A DNA stretch of 64,000 nucleotides from an uncultured Photobacterium sp. (lineage in GTDB: Bacteria > Pseudomonadota > Gammaproteobacteria > Enterobacterales > Vibrionaceae): assembly GCF_947502415.1 (NCBI RefSeq), contig NZ_CANMZV010000018.1:35645-99644 (forward strand), read 5' to 3'. The notes below the pieces were generated by a model. It saw nothing but the letters and a program-made list of their open reading frames with translations, searched no databases and was not told the origin of the DNA. This document shows, in pieces, positions 26,801-35,185 of this stretch (position 1 is the stretch's first letter; every line of letters starts with the position of its first letter). Position numbers and translations under genes: made by a program.

Positions 26801-27772
26801 TTATTCAGGAATACATAAATCCGTTCGATATGGGCTGCCGACTTTCCCGGTTATCGGTGGTGGTTCGTGAGGAGACTCTCGCATCCAGGCAGAAAAACGC
26901 TGGATATCCCTAACATGATCAAGCTCCTCTTCCGACACTCCTTTGGCAATAATCTCACTCTCCATGATTCCACGTTCAATATAATCAAAGATTATGTCAA
27001 AACGACGGTAAGCAATACCAATACTGATTTCCGAAGTAACCCCCTGTACCATATCTGGCGAAGGTAGCTGTTGTCGAATATTCAAAGGAAGGCCTAAATA
27101 TTCAGCGAGTTGCCATATTTGAGTTTTGAAAAGGCCTGCCATTGGCTGAATTGGCATATCATCAATCCCTTCTTTTACAAACCAGCCAGCCTGCGCTTCA
27201 GTATAGTTAGCAGCGCCAATCACAACACCATTGAGCTTATCAGCCTCTTTCTCAATGAGTGTTCGCCGATAAATGTGCCTAGTATTAAAACTTTGCACCA
27301 GCGGGACAATAAAAAAGTAATAAATCAGTTTTTTAAGGGGGTTTCTGCCTAACTGCCCACAACCTCCTTTTATCGTGGAAAGGTGCACCGTTTCTCGAAA
27401 AATGAATGAATATAAGGCTAAGAGAAAACGTTTCATTACTCCTGACAGCTTACTGACTCGCATAATAAAAGGGTCATAAACCCCTTTGCTCTTCATTTTT
27501 GACGAGATATCCTGTACCTGCAATTCAATACCAAGCCAGTCGGCCATAACTCTGGCTTTAATCTCTGAATCATTTTCACTGTCACGATCTTTCAGGAAAA
27601 AAGCTTTCACCCTCTTAGCACCAACAGCACGAACTGCAAGCGTTATTAATACCGCAGAATCTATACCACCACTAAGCCCCATAACAATACAGTTTTTGTT
27701 TCTCTCATCTAGCAAATCAGAAACATACTGTTCAATCGCTTCAACAGCTTTAGCGGCATCAATCTCTAGCAT
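26801..27772 (-). CDS. NadE-like N-type ATP pyrophosphatase with hydrophobic insert
   Basis: 323 residues. The PP-loop SGGIDS (34-39) and the NAD-synthetase-like core VVIGAANYTEAQAGWFVKEGIDDMPIQPMAGLFKTQIW (seen as VIGAANYTEAQAGW and IQPMAGLFKTQIW) assign it to the NH3-dependent NAD+ synthase family. However, residues about 105-165 form an insert absent from E. coli NadE, with two strongly hydrophobic stretches (VMKRFLLALYSFIF and KLIYYFFIVPLVQS) and KGGCGQLGRN between them. It may be a paralogue using another carboxylate substrate, perhaps membrane-associated. There is no neighbouring NAD gene. Confidence 0.75.
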   Translation of the reverse strand: MLEIDAAKAVEAIEQYVSDLLDERNKNCIVMGLSGGIDSAVLITLAVRAVGAKRVKAFFLKDRDSENDSEIKARVMADWLGIELQVQDISSKMKSKGVYDPFIMRVSKLSGVMKRFLLALYSFIFRETVHLSTIKGGCGQLGRNPLKKLIYYFFIVPLVQSFNTRHIYRRTLIEKEADKLNGVVIGAANYTEAQAGWFVKEGIDDMPIQPMAGLFKTQIWQLAEYLGLPLNIRQQLPSPDMVQGVTSEISIGIAYRRFDIIFDYIERGIMESEIIAKGVSEEELDHVRDIQRFSAWMRESPHEPPPITGKVGSPYRTDLCIPE

Positions 27773-27873
27773 AAAAACGATTCCCGACTTTAAGCTAAGC
27801 CGGGAAAACCGGCTACGTATCTACCTCCATAATAGTCGAGAACATACATATGTTACGAAATATGATTAATGAT

Positions 27874-28359
27874 TCAGGCTGCGATCTTCTTTTCCATGTA
27901 AAGCAGCGTCCAGCTTTCGCCATTGAATGTCCGAATATTCATTTCTTTCCCTGTGATCGTAAAACCCAATGACTGGTAACATCGCAATGCTACCGGGTTA
28001 TTTTCAAAAACAGCCAGAGTTACGACTTTTGCGTTTAATACTTCACATGCATACCGGACCGCCAGTTTAACAAGTCCTTTTCCATAACCTTTTCCTCGAT
28101 AAGACTCATCACCTATCAAGACCCGACACATTCTGTATTTAGTCGTAGACTCGCGAACAAGCTCAATATAGCCTAATGGCTTACCTTCATTTCTTAATAT
28201 AAACGGAATCACTTCCGGTGTGGCGATATGTGAAGCAATCTGTTGCGCTGTCAACGGAAAATCAAAAACTGGCCCACTCCAAAGATAGTTAAGCTCAGCA
28301 CTTGATACCCAATTAATTAATACGAAACTATTCTTCTTGGTAAAATATTCCAGCTCCAT
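27874..28359 (-). CDS. GNAT-family N-acetyltransferase
   Basis: 161 residues with the complete GNAT fold. Motif A is CRVLIGDESYRGKGYGKGLVKLAV (RGKGYGKG pyrophosphate loop), motif B FENNPVALRCYQSLGF. The N-terminal part LNYLWSGPVFDFPLTAQQI and LGYIELV resembles RimJ/RimL-like or aminoglycoside acetyltransferase relatives. The acceptor cannot be deduced. About 100 bases upstream of the NadE-like gene on the same strand; no terminator seen between, but both are preceded by AT-rich gaps. Confidence 0.85.
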   Translation of the reverse strand: MELEYFTKKNSFVLINWVSSAELNYLWSGPVFDFPLTAQQIASHIATPEVIPFILRNEGKPLGYIELVRESTTKYRMCRVLIGDESYRGKGYGKGLVKLAVRYACEVLNAKVVTLAVFENNPVALRCYQSLGFTITGKEMNIRTFNGESWTLLYMEKKIAA

Positions 28360-28455
28360 TGCTTTTCAATTCCATGTACAAAAATCCCTCCGAAGCAGCC
28401 TATGAATGATTAAAGTAAAGCCAGCATTTGGACTGAGCCTATTTGAAAAACCCGA

Positions 28456-28478
28456 CAGGGCAAATTTATTTTGCCCTG
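28456..28478 (-). terminator. Terminator of four-fold repeat gene
   Basis: Stem cagggcaaa/tttgccctg around a five-base loop with a T run after it on the minus strand. Confidence 0.85.
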
Positions 28479-28509
28479 CTTTTACAGCATTAGAAGATTA
28501 AACTTTTAA

Positions 28510-28791
28510 TTAAACGATCTCGTACCATGGAATTCCATGCCAGCCTTTGGGATGATTTATTGTGCAACTAATGTATTTCTTATCAAGCTCAAACCACGGC
28601 AACTCTGATGGCCCTTCCGGATGATTAACGGTTGCGAATATTTTATTGTCCTCTCTTACTTCAAACCATGCATAACCACTCCATCCACGAGGATGTGCTA
28701 CAGTAGGATATATTAAGTTTTCTCTAATCTCATACCAAGGTAAGCCACAAAAACCATTTGGGTGACCTGAAGTTGTTCGAATATTTGCCAT
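28510..28791 (-). CDS. Four-fold internal-repeat protein (HPxG...PWYE)
   Basis: A 93-residue protein made almost wholly of four copies of a 23-24-residue unit, each I-x-x-T-x-x-H-P-x-G-x-x-G-x-P-W-Y/F-E. His-Pro pairs are at residues 10, 33, 57 and 80, and the W-[YF]-E triplets at 19-21, 42-44, 66-68 and 89-91. The first unit starts at residue 4 and the last ends at the C-terminus, as expected for a closed four-bladed or beta-flower fold. The start at 28791 follows AAGGA; the frame to 28914 is rejected. Possibly related to four-fold beta-flower proteins; function unknown. It lies 135 bases downstream of a lipoprotein gene on the same strand. Confidence 0.75.
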   Translation of the reverse strand: MANIRTTSGHPNGFCGLPWYEIRENLIYPTVAHPRGWSGYAWFEVREDNKIFATVNHPEGPSELPWFELDKKYISCTINHPKGWHGIPWYEIV

Positions 28792-28925
28792 GCGATATTC
28801 CTTTTTCAAATTAAATAAAAATAACACTAAAATCTTAAAATTATTCCGACACCATCGAATGACTGATATCAAAGATACGGCTTTAAACATGCGGACATAG
28901 AACTGTCTATTCATAGTGTGTCTGG

Positions 28926-30011
28926 TTACGAACCATCAACAACTGGAGTCTGAAGCTCTATTGGCGTGGTAACAGGCGCTTTGCCATCAAGCAAATATCG
29001 CTCATCAAGGAAACGATCCGATATAATGCTATTGCTATTACTTATGAAAGTATAAGCAACACCACGGTAGTAAATTACTCTCGGATAAACAGCACTTGAG
29101 CCAAACAAGGTATATGGTGTGTTGTGAAAAGTACGCATAATATCGCGGCCAAGATGGGTTTCAGCCATGTCTCGATAAGCCGCAACATATTTTTTTCCAC
29201 TTTCTTCGTCAATATTCAGCTTAACTTCGCCATTGCCGTTATGTATGAGGTGCGAATACACACCAACATAATAAGAGTTATGGCCACGCGTCTTCCAGCC
29301 GATCTGTTCTCCTAATAAAGCGTGGACAGGATCTTCTTTCTCAACCCTAACTAATGAATTAAACGAAATCTGCATTGCAAACTCAGCAGGTTTATATATG
29401 TAGTCTGCATGAAGCGAGCGCTGCTTGATGTTTTTAAAATAGATAACTAAGCGCTTTGAATCTGTTCCTACACTACAACCATAGATGCAACTTGCATCCC
29501 ACCCCAACGTATCCGCGACTTTCTGAGCCTGATTTAAGGTTAAATCAATTAAAGCAGCCTGCGCCTGCTCTTCTGTCTCCAGTTTTTGACCGTTGTATGT
29601 ATCAGGCAGCCATGCGCTGGTGGCAACATCTTCGCTGCCGTCAAACATTTCGCCAAAAAGCAAATCAGCCGCTAATACAGCAGCCCCTACACTATGCCCT
29701 GCGGCAGAATCAAACTGACCTACCGCCAAATCTGTCGACATCTGCGCAACAGTTGATGTCTGAAAAGCATTCCACTCCCCAACGACATCAGACTTTGTAA
29801 CCCTTTCAACAATATCAGCTCGGTTATCACTTTCCATAAGGGCATTGGCAAGATAACTCACTTTTACAACTTCATCCCAATTTTCTTGGCTTACCTTGGT
29901 TCTCTCCGGGTAGGTTGTTATATCGTGAAGATAAGGCTTCCCCATCCGAGACGAACAGCCCGGCAACACAGTCATAACGGCGATTAAAGATAAAATTGTT
30001 TTAATTTTCAT
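28926..30011 (-). CDS. Uncharacterised lipoprotein
   Basis: 361 residues with a type II signal ending V-L-P-G-C (LIAVMTVLPGCSSRMGKP). Start ATG 30011; the longer frame to 30056 would precede the signal. The mature protein has alternating helical (TSTVAQMSTDLAVGQFDSAAGHSVGAAVLAADLLFG in parts: LAVGQFDSAAGHSVG) and strand regions and no recognised domain. A Cys pair (DASCIYGCSVGTD) probably forms a disulfide. It is followed on the same strand by the four-fold repeat gene, with which it might be co-transcribed. Confidence 0.7.
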   Translation of the reverse strand: MKIKTILSLIAVMTVLPGCSSRMGKPYLHDITTYPERTKVSQENWDEVVKVSYLANALMESDNRADIVERVTKSDVVGEWNAFQTSTVAQMSTDLAVGQFDSAAGHSVGAAVLAADLLFGEMFDGSEDVATSAWLPDTYNGQKLETEEQAQAALIDLTLNQAQKVADTLGWDASCIYGCSVGTDSKRLVIYFKNIKQRSLHADYIYKPAEFAMQISFNSLVRVEKEDPVHALLGEQIGWKTRGHNSYYVGVYSHLIHNGNGEVKLNIDEESGKKYVAAYRDMAETHLGRDIMRTFHNTPYTLFGSSAVYPRVIYYRGVAYTFISNSNSIISDRFLDERYLLDGKAPVTTPIELQTPVVDGS

Positions 30012-30212
30012 GGTGCTAGCCAGTAATCCCTTTAAAGAAAAGAACAATACCAACAACTTTCTTCACAGGCCGTGAGACACATCAACTATATAAAATTATC
30101 TCTATTATCAATACCTTAATTACAAAAGCACCCAAAGATTAAAATGCGCACTTTCTGTTGACTTTTTCTTCCCATTAACTGGACGACCTCGGAAGCTGAT
30201 CTATACTAGTTA

Positions 30213-30404
30213 ATGAAAAGCGTATCTTTCTGCCAATAGAGCTTTTGAGATGAGGGGAAAGAGTAGCAACCACGCAAGTTTCTGGGCTTGTAGCGTGGTC
30301 AACGAGAGAGAAGCAGAACCCTGTATGAGCTAACTCTCGACGCGCTTTTCATACTCCTGTCAATTTGATAAGTAATTCAGAAACCCGCCGATATTGCGGG
30401 TTTC
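30213..30404 (+). ncRNA. Candidate orphan structured RNA
   Basis: A 10-bp perfect pair atgaaaagcg (30213-30222) with cgcttttcat (30343-30352) closes a domain. Inside it are a hairpin (accacgcaag 30269-30278 with cttg-ta-gcgtggt 30287-30299) and a stem cgagag/ctctcg (30303-30308 with 30334-30339). A TATACT -10-like box lies at 30202-30207, right before the outer stem, and a terminator hairpin gaaacccgc/gcgggtttc (30380-30404) with T-rich tail follows. No open frame fits and no plus-strand gene follows for 1.9 kb. Direction is inferred from promoter and terminator; a MITE-like element or a minus-strand leader are alternatives. Confidence 0.5.
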
Positions 30405-30437
30405 ATTATTTTCGTGCCTACGAACTAAAAAAATACC

Positions 30438-30788
30438 CTACACTTCCCAGTCTTCGCCAGCTTTAGCCTGTTTGAGAGATTCCAGCTTGTCATCTACCCA
30501 GCTAATCGCAGCCATAACACCGGGGAAACCGATAGTACTTGTTAGAAGCAGCAAGACATGACGAATTTCTTCTACACTGGCTCCTGCTTCAAATGCTCTT
30601 CTTGCGTGGCTATGAACAGCCCCTTCCGAGCGAATTGCAGCCGCTGCTGCCAATTGGATCAATTGTGCTGTTTTCTCGTCTAAAGGTCCTTCTTTCTTGA
30701 CCGCCTTACCTAATAATTCCACGGCATCGACGAAATCAGGATGTCTTTCCTTAATCTTGATATATTGTTTCGAGGGTTTGGCAGTCAT
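30438..30788 (-). CDS. Carboxymuconolactone decarboxylase-family (AhpD-like) protein without catalytic cysteines
   Basis: 116 residues of the CMD fold: PDFVDAVELLGKAVKKEGPLDEKTAQLIQLAAAAAIRSEG in sequence (shown in part: LDEKTAQLIQLAAAAA), then EGAVHSHARRAFEAGASVEEIRHVLLLL. AhpD-type members have CxxC before this His; here the positions are E-G-A-V-H-S-H, so no thiol peroxidase chemistry is expected. The closest type is the cysteine-less gamma-CMD-like group. Monocistronic, sharing a terminator region with the orphan RNA. Confidence 0.88.
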   Translation of the reverse strand: MTAKPSKQYIKIKERHPDFVDAVELLGKAVKKEGPLDEKTAQLIQLAAAAAIRSEGAVHSHARRAFEAGASVEEIRHVLLLLTSTIGFPGVMAAISWVDDKLESLKQAKAGEDWEV

Positions 30789-30872
30789 AAGTTTCTCCTA
30801 ACAAAAATGTTATTCATTAGTATAGACAGCCCTCACTAAACAACCTGATAAACCTCTATCCCTGCTGGCGAT

Positions 30873-31586
30873 TTAACCTTCCAACATCCAACGTGATTTT
30901 ATTACCTGAGCGATAGCCTCCCCCCAGTATTGGTAGATAGCAGGCCCCGGATGAAAGCCATCTGTTGCCATATGATGTGCACCTAACTGGTGGTTAATAT
31001 CAATCAAATCGCAATCCTTCTCCTTAATCACCCATTGTGCTAATTGGCGATTAAAGCTTTTTGCTTTATTTCCCAAGTACCATCCTAACGGGTGCGGCAA
31101 AGCCGGAAACTTTTCCATCGGGGGAATTTTAGTCAGAATAATTTGCTGGCAAGAAAAACGCTGGCGAAGCTGATTGACCAACACCTTTTGCTGCTCTATC
31201 CATTTCATTGAACTAATTGGTTGAGTGACATCATTAACACCAAGGGAAGCAATCACGATGTCATAAGGTAACCGGGGTTGATATACCAATTGCTGGCTCA
31301 TGGCTTTTGTCGTCATTCCAGACTCGGCGACCAAATTCCACTCCAACTGGAAACTATCAGCCAACTCATTGACTAAGTGACCGGACAAAGCTTGAGACTG
31401 ATGTTCCACTCCCACACCAGCAGCCGCAGAATCACCAATAAGCAATAATCGAAGGGGCTTCCCCTGGCCTATGCTACCACTTCTAGGCCCCCAGGCTTCT
31501 TCCAACTTAGGCGTATTTCTGCGGACATACTGGCCCTGGACAACAAACACCGGGGCCATCAATAGCAAAGCCAGATGGTGGATCAT
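30873..31586 (-). CDS. SGNH/GDSL-family hydrolase
   Basis: 237 residues. Catalytic blocks are all visible: block I LLLIGDSAAAGVGV (nucleophile Ser), block II Gly in VAESGMTT, block III SLGVNDVT (oxyanion Asn), block V DGFHPGPAIY (Asp and His). The N-terminus (IHHLALLLMAPVFVVQGQYV) is hydrophobic and probably an uncleaved anchor or signal, placing it in or facing the periplasm. The start at 31586 follows AGGAG at six bases. Likely an esterase, lipase or deacetylase; substrate unknown. Confidence 0.9.
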   Translation of the reverse strand: MIHHLALLLMAPVFVVQGQYVRRNTPKLEEAWGPRSGSIGQGKPLRLLLIGDSAAAGVGVEHQSQALSGHLVNELADSFQLEWNLVAESGMTTKAMSQQLVYQPRLPYDIVIASLGVNDVTQPISSMKWIEQQKVLVNQLRQRFSCQQIILTKIPPMEKFPALPHPLGWYLGNKAKSFNRQLAQWVIKEKDCDLIDINHQLGAHHMATDGFHPGPAIYQYWGEAIAQVIKSRWMLEG

Positions 31587-31762
31587 ACTCATCTCCTATC
31601 CAATACCAACCAGTATAAGTATCTAAACAATCGTGCTTGGTAAAATTACCTGTTACTAAGCATTATCTGAATACTTACCTATCTCGATTGACATAAACAA
31701 ACCGATACAGTTACGTATCTTCAATTGTTTAAGCATAGGATCAATTTAGCACTATCGATTTG

Positions 31763-32191
31763 CTACTCAATAACGAGACTGCCGTCAGGGTTAAACTTCC
31801 AGCAATCCGCATACGCCACTTCCCAGAGATAACCATCCGGATCAGAAAAATATCCACTATAACCACCCCAAAATACATCTTGCGCCTGTTTCTCAATCAC
31901 TCCACCCACCTTCTCTGCTAACTGAAGGATTTCATCCACTTCATCTTTTCGCTTTGTATTATGCGCCAGAGTGATTCCTGAAAATTGACTACGAGCTAAA
32001 GACATATCCGGTGAGACATCCTTGGCTAACTCTTCAATAGGATACAAAGCAAGGCACACGCCACTCGTTTGAAAAAACACAATACCAGATTCAGGTTTAC
32101 GCGTTGTCGGAAAACCCAAGTTCTTATAAAACTGATACGACTTTTCTAAGTCACGTACACCCAACGTAATAATACTAATCCTTGGTTCCAA
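31763..32191 (-). CDS. VOC-superfamily (glyoxalase-like) protein
   Basis: 142 residues, two VOC half-domains: PRISIITLGVRDLEKSYQFYKNLGF and GITLAHNTKRKDEVDEILQLA in part, ending GYSGYFSDPDGYLWEVAY, the typical last VOC strand with the metal-ligand Glu. A TTG start at 32191 is selected because AAGGAG lies seven bases upstream; the ATG at 32251 would add 20 non-family residues. Could be a metal-dependent lyase, dioxygenase or antibiotic-binding protein. Substrate unknown. Confidence 0.87.
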   Translation of the reverse strand: MEPRISIITLGVRDLEKSYQFYKNLGFPTTRKPESGIVFFQTSGVCLALYPIEELAKDVSPDMSLARSQFSGITLAHNTKRKDEVDEILQLAEKVGGVIEKQAQDVFWGGYSGYFSDPDGYLWEVAYADCWKFNPDGSLVIE

Positions 32192-32337
32192 AACTTCACT
32201 CCTTTTTAAATAGAACACACCTTGAAACTGGTCTGTCTTCCCGTTGCTCAAATGACTAAAAGTCGCCTCTAAGTAGCAGATTTGCTATTGTCGCGCCCTT
32301 AAAATAAATAACAAAATAATAAATCCCGAGAAACCAT

Positions 32338-33099
32338 ATGATTATCACCTTTCTTATTCTTGTGATCACCATTGCAACAGCCTTCAGCTTACTTAAATGG
32401 CGTAAAACAAGTACCACGTTGTACACCTTATCAGCCCTTTTCTTTCTGGCTGTAGGCTGTGGCTTTGTACCGGCTTATCTGTTAGATAACCTACAATCAC
32501 CCTATGACAAGAAACCAACCATTCAATGGAGCAAACAAAACGCCATTGTCCTACTTGGTGCCGGTACTGAAAAAATTGCCCAGACAGAGAATATCGAACC
32601 CGGAATGTTTTCATTCGGTCGCCTTTTCGAATCCGCCGCTCTTTATAACGATTGTAAGAAATCCGGTGCTAATTGTAAGATCATCATCAGTGGCGGTGAT
32701 GCTAAATATAACGGCTCTCCAGAGGCTCTGATTTACCAAGAGACATTGGTTCAACTGGGTATTTTAAAAGATGACATCATCCCTGAACCTAACAGCATGA
32801 ACACATGGCAAAATGCTCAATTTACCAGCACAATGCTACGACAGGAAAAAGCCGATAAGGTTGTTTTGGTATCTTCCGGTATCCATTTGCGCCGAAGCCT
32901 GATTTACTTCGCTCACTTTGGTATCAACCCAATCGCGGTACGCGCTGATTACCTTGACGCCATCCCGTCAACATTGCCGCTTTCCTATAACATCGCCATT
33001 ACCGATTTTGCAGTTCATGAATATATCGGTATCGCGCGCTACCATGTTTACAATGCAATGGGCTGGAACCCAACCAGAACGAAACCAGGACAAGCATAA
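32338..33099 (+). CDS. YdcF/SanA/ElyC-family (DUF218) membrane protein
   Basis: 253 residues with two N-terminal transmembrane helices (about 1-17 and 28-50) and one DUF218 domain outside: AIVLLGAGTEK, RLFESAALYNDC, IIISGGDAKYNGSPEA, EPNSMNTWQNAQFT, VVLVSSGIHLRRSLIYF. The GG-D and SxNTxxNA motifs are those of the family, which includes ElyC and SanA, linked to envelope polysaccharide and vancomycin tolerance. Single gene followed by a strong hairpin. Confidence 0.88.
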   Translation: MIITFLILVITIATAFSLLKWRKTSTTLYTLSALFFLAVGCGFVPAYLLDNLQSPYDKKPTIQWSKQNAIVLLGAGTEKIAQTENIEPGMFSFGRLFESAALYNDCKKSGANCKIIISGGDAKYNGSPEALIYQETLVQLGILKDDIIPEPNSMNTWQNAQFTSTMLRQEKADKVVLVSSGIHLRRSLIYFAHFGINPIAVRADYLDAIPSTLPLSYNIAITDFAVHEYIGIARYHVYNAMGWNPTRTKPGQA

Positions 33100-33107
33100 C
33101 TAAAAAA

Positions 33108-33134
33108 GGCTGAGTAACTTTTTGTTACTCAGCC
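33108..33134. terminator. Hairpin terminator
   Basis: Perfect stem ggctgagtaac/gttactcagcc with a loop of T; preceded by a run of A, so it can serve both the DUF218 gene and the convergent cystatin-like gene. Confidence 0.85.
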
Positions 33135-33169
33135 TCACTCCATATACAAATATACAAAATACGTTTCAG

Positions 33170-33436
33170 CTAAATTTTGTGAATTTCATTAATGACCGGT
33201 TTGGCGTTAATCAGCTCGCAAATACTAACCATAACTGCGTACTCTGTACCCTCACGATCAGCCACTTTTGCATTACATAAGAAGTGGTAATTTACGCCGG
33301 CAACAATCTGGGTAGATGCAGCGAAAGGTTCGTAACTAACACCCAACAATCCTTCCATTGCCTGGTCGAAAACATGTCGCATCTCGTCATCAATATTTGT
33401 GGAATAAGGCGTCCAGCCACCAGCAATATTATTCAT
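33170..33436 (-). CDS. Cystatin-like small protein
   Basis: 88 residues. Cystatin hallmarks in order: an N-terminal Gly pair (MNNIAGGW), a helix (DDEMRHVFDQAMEGLLGVSY), and the inhibitory-loop motif Q-I-V-A-G in TQIVAGVNYHFLCNA, which matches the QxVxG loop of stefins and cystatins. A second hairpin containing Pro/Trp is not obvious. There is no signal peptide, as in stefins. The start ATG 33436 has AAGGA eight bases upstream. A cysteine-protease inhibitor role is plausible from the loop only. Confidence 0.75.
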   Translation of the reverse strand: MNNIAGGWTPYSTNIDDEMRHVFDQAMEGLLGVSYEPFAASTQIVAGVNYHFLCNAKVADREGTEYAVMVSICELINAKPVINEIHKI

Positions 33437-33624
33437 CGTTTTCATCCTTTTTTAACTATCAATTGGCAAAGTCAATTGTAGTATGAATAATTTCAGCAGT
33501 ACCTAATCATTTAATATAAAACAATATTTACAACAGCACTTCCAGAAATAAATAGCAACACCTCTCTTGCACTCAAACAATGCGAGCAAGGTACAAATTT
33601 AGCTCAAATGCATGAGCAAAGGCA

Positions 33625-34185
33625 TTATTTCCTTTTCGCTACCAGAGCCTTCCTACTCCACACATAAACATAATGACCACCGCTGATACATGCCAGGACG
33701 ATCACAAGCCACAGCCCTGCTTGTAAGCTAAAAGAAGGAAATACAGGAAAGACCTGTTGGGTCAACAGCATCAAAGCAAAAACGATCTGCACACCGGTAC
33801 TGGCTTTACCCCAAAAACTAGGAGCCATTTCATATCGACCAAACAGAAAATAATAAGTCACAGCACCACTGACAATAACCAGATCCCTTATAACAACAAC
33901 TACAGCGATCCACCAAGACAGCAGGCCCACATAAGCGAAAGTAACATAAGTAGTGACCAGCATGACCTTATCGGAAGCCGGATCAGCAATCGAACCATAG
34001 ACGCTCGGAGCATTGAGTTTGCGTGCCAGCCAGCCATCAAGTCCATCGCTAATCCCGGCGATAAAAGCAAGTACTAAAACAATCCCGTAGCGTTCTTCCA
34101 GGATGAACCAACATATCGGTATTGTCAGAAACATCCGCATCGTCGTTAATATATTGGGAATACGCTTAATGCCAGTATTAGCCAT
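33625..34185 (-). CDS. CDP-alcohol phosphatidyltransferase, PgsA-like
   Basis: 186 residues with four to six membrane helices. The complete family motif D-G-x2-D-G-x2-A-R-x8-G-x3-D-x3-D is present as SDGLDGWLARKLNAPSVYGS and IADPASDK, including both metal-binding aspartates. The overall PNILTTMRMFLTIPICWFI opening is typical of phosphatidylglycerophosphate synthases. It might be the main PgsA or a paralogue; the usual uvrC neighbour is absent, which favours a paralogue. Makes a phospholipid from CDP-diacylglycerol at the inner membrane. Confidence 0.87.
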   Translation of the reverse strand: MANTGIKRIPNILTTMRMFLTIPICWFILEERYGIVLVLAFIAGISDGLDGWLARKLNAPSVYGSIADPASDKVMLVTTYVTFAYVGLLSWWIAVVVVIRDLVIVSGAVTYYFLFGRYEMAPSFWGKASTGVQIVFALMLLTQQVFPVFPSFSLQAGLWLVIVLACISGGHYVYVWSRKALVAKRK

Positions 34186-34451
34186 GAGTTATACACCATC
34201 ACTAGTTACTAAGAGCACATAACATCTACTTTGAGTGTAAACCTAAATGTCATTTATTACTTGACTAAAATGGGTAAAACATCAAAACAAAACCATAACT
34301 TCAATCAGATATTTATTCATGCGAGAGAACGAAGAAGGAAGGAGAAAAGTTTTTCACTAGCAAAAGGCCCTTCAAAACGGGAACTCCTTTGTATCAATTT
34401 GAGTGCTCATATAAATAACGATTCAAAGCCGCACCTGAAGAGCATTCTAGA

Positions 34452-35009
34452 TTATTGACATGGAATAATATCGACACGGTAAGTATGACTATTTAGAGTC
34501 GCATCTGTATAGCGGAGGTAACAGTTATTATTCACCAGTTTCGGAGGTTCACTGGTGTAATCAAGGTTCGATGTATCCGTGATAATAATTACATTATCTT
34601 CGGCTGTTACCTTCGTTATACCCCAATCTTTATCTTGCTGATAGTTTTTGTTAATACCATCAACTAATGTGGTAATCGTATAGAAATTTGCTTCAGGATA
34701 ACCGTAGCGGAAAATACATAAGTGTTTCGCGTTTCCTTCGCACCCCTTAATCGGAATTACTCTCACAGCATCCGCATGCTCGCCCTGACCTTTATTAATA
34801 ATGTAAGGAACACTCTCTAAACCAGCCATGGTCATTTTTCCGTACCCCACCTCGAGGCCGGCTTTGACGGCACCTTTCAATCCTTTTAAAGCCGAATTAC
34901 GCGCATCACTTTGCAAGTTTAAAAATCGAGGAGCCCCCGTAACCGCTAAAATACCCAGCACAACGATCACTACAACCAGCTCTATTAATGTAAATCCGTT
35001 TCTTTTCAC
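34452..35009 (-). CDS. Type IV prepilin-like protein (MSHA-type)
   Basis: About 185 residues. A short leader M-K-R-N-G is followed by the prepilin peptidase site G-FTLIE and the hydrophobic N-terminal helix [44 protein letters not shown] is seen in part ([15 protein letters not shown]), which strongly resembles MshA-type pilins. Four cysteines lie in the C-terminal domain ([23 protein letters not shown]). The start is a GTG at 35009 (GAGG upstream). The gene stands alone, away from any assembly operon, so it relies on pilus machinery encoded elsewhere. Confidence 0.82.
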   Translation of the reverse strand: MKRNGFTLIELVVVIVVLGILAVTGAPRFLNLQSDARNSALKGLKGAVKAGLEVGYGKMTMAGLESVPYIINKGQGEHADAVRVIPIKGCEGNAKHLCIFRYGYPEANFYTITTLVDGINKNYQQDKDWGITKVTAEDNVIIITDTSNLDYTSEPPKLVNNNCYLRYTDATLNSHTYRVDIIPCQ

Positions 35010-35138
35010 CAGGCACAACCTCGAGTAATAACTCTAATCGACGTCAATTTACTGACGATTCATAGGTGAGTCAATGAAACTGACTGAAATAACATCAAAA
35101 TGCGATTCAGGTTTACATTTATCAAAAATTCACTAAAA

Positions 35139-35162
35139 AAGCGCAGCCTGTTGGCTGCGCTT
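35139..35162 (-). terminator. Terminator of prolyl oligopeptidase gene
   Basis: Stem aagcgcagcc/ggctgcgctt with a four-base loop, followed by a T run on the minus strand. Confidence 0.88.
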
Positions 35163-35185
35163 AATTATTAAATTACTCGAAAATA

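Noticed and set aside
30213..30352. Possible yybP-ykoY manganese riboswitch
   Set aside because: Only the AGTAGC and GTCAAC elements match; the GGGG stretch carries an AAA insertion, the third conserved loop is missing and no exporter gene follows. Kept as an unassigned RNA candidate.
34231..34458. 75-codon plus-strand open frame between PgsA-like and prepilin genes
   Set aside because: No ribosome site or family pattern, and it overlaps the end of the prepilin gene on the other strand.
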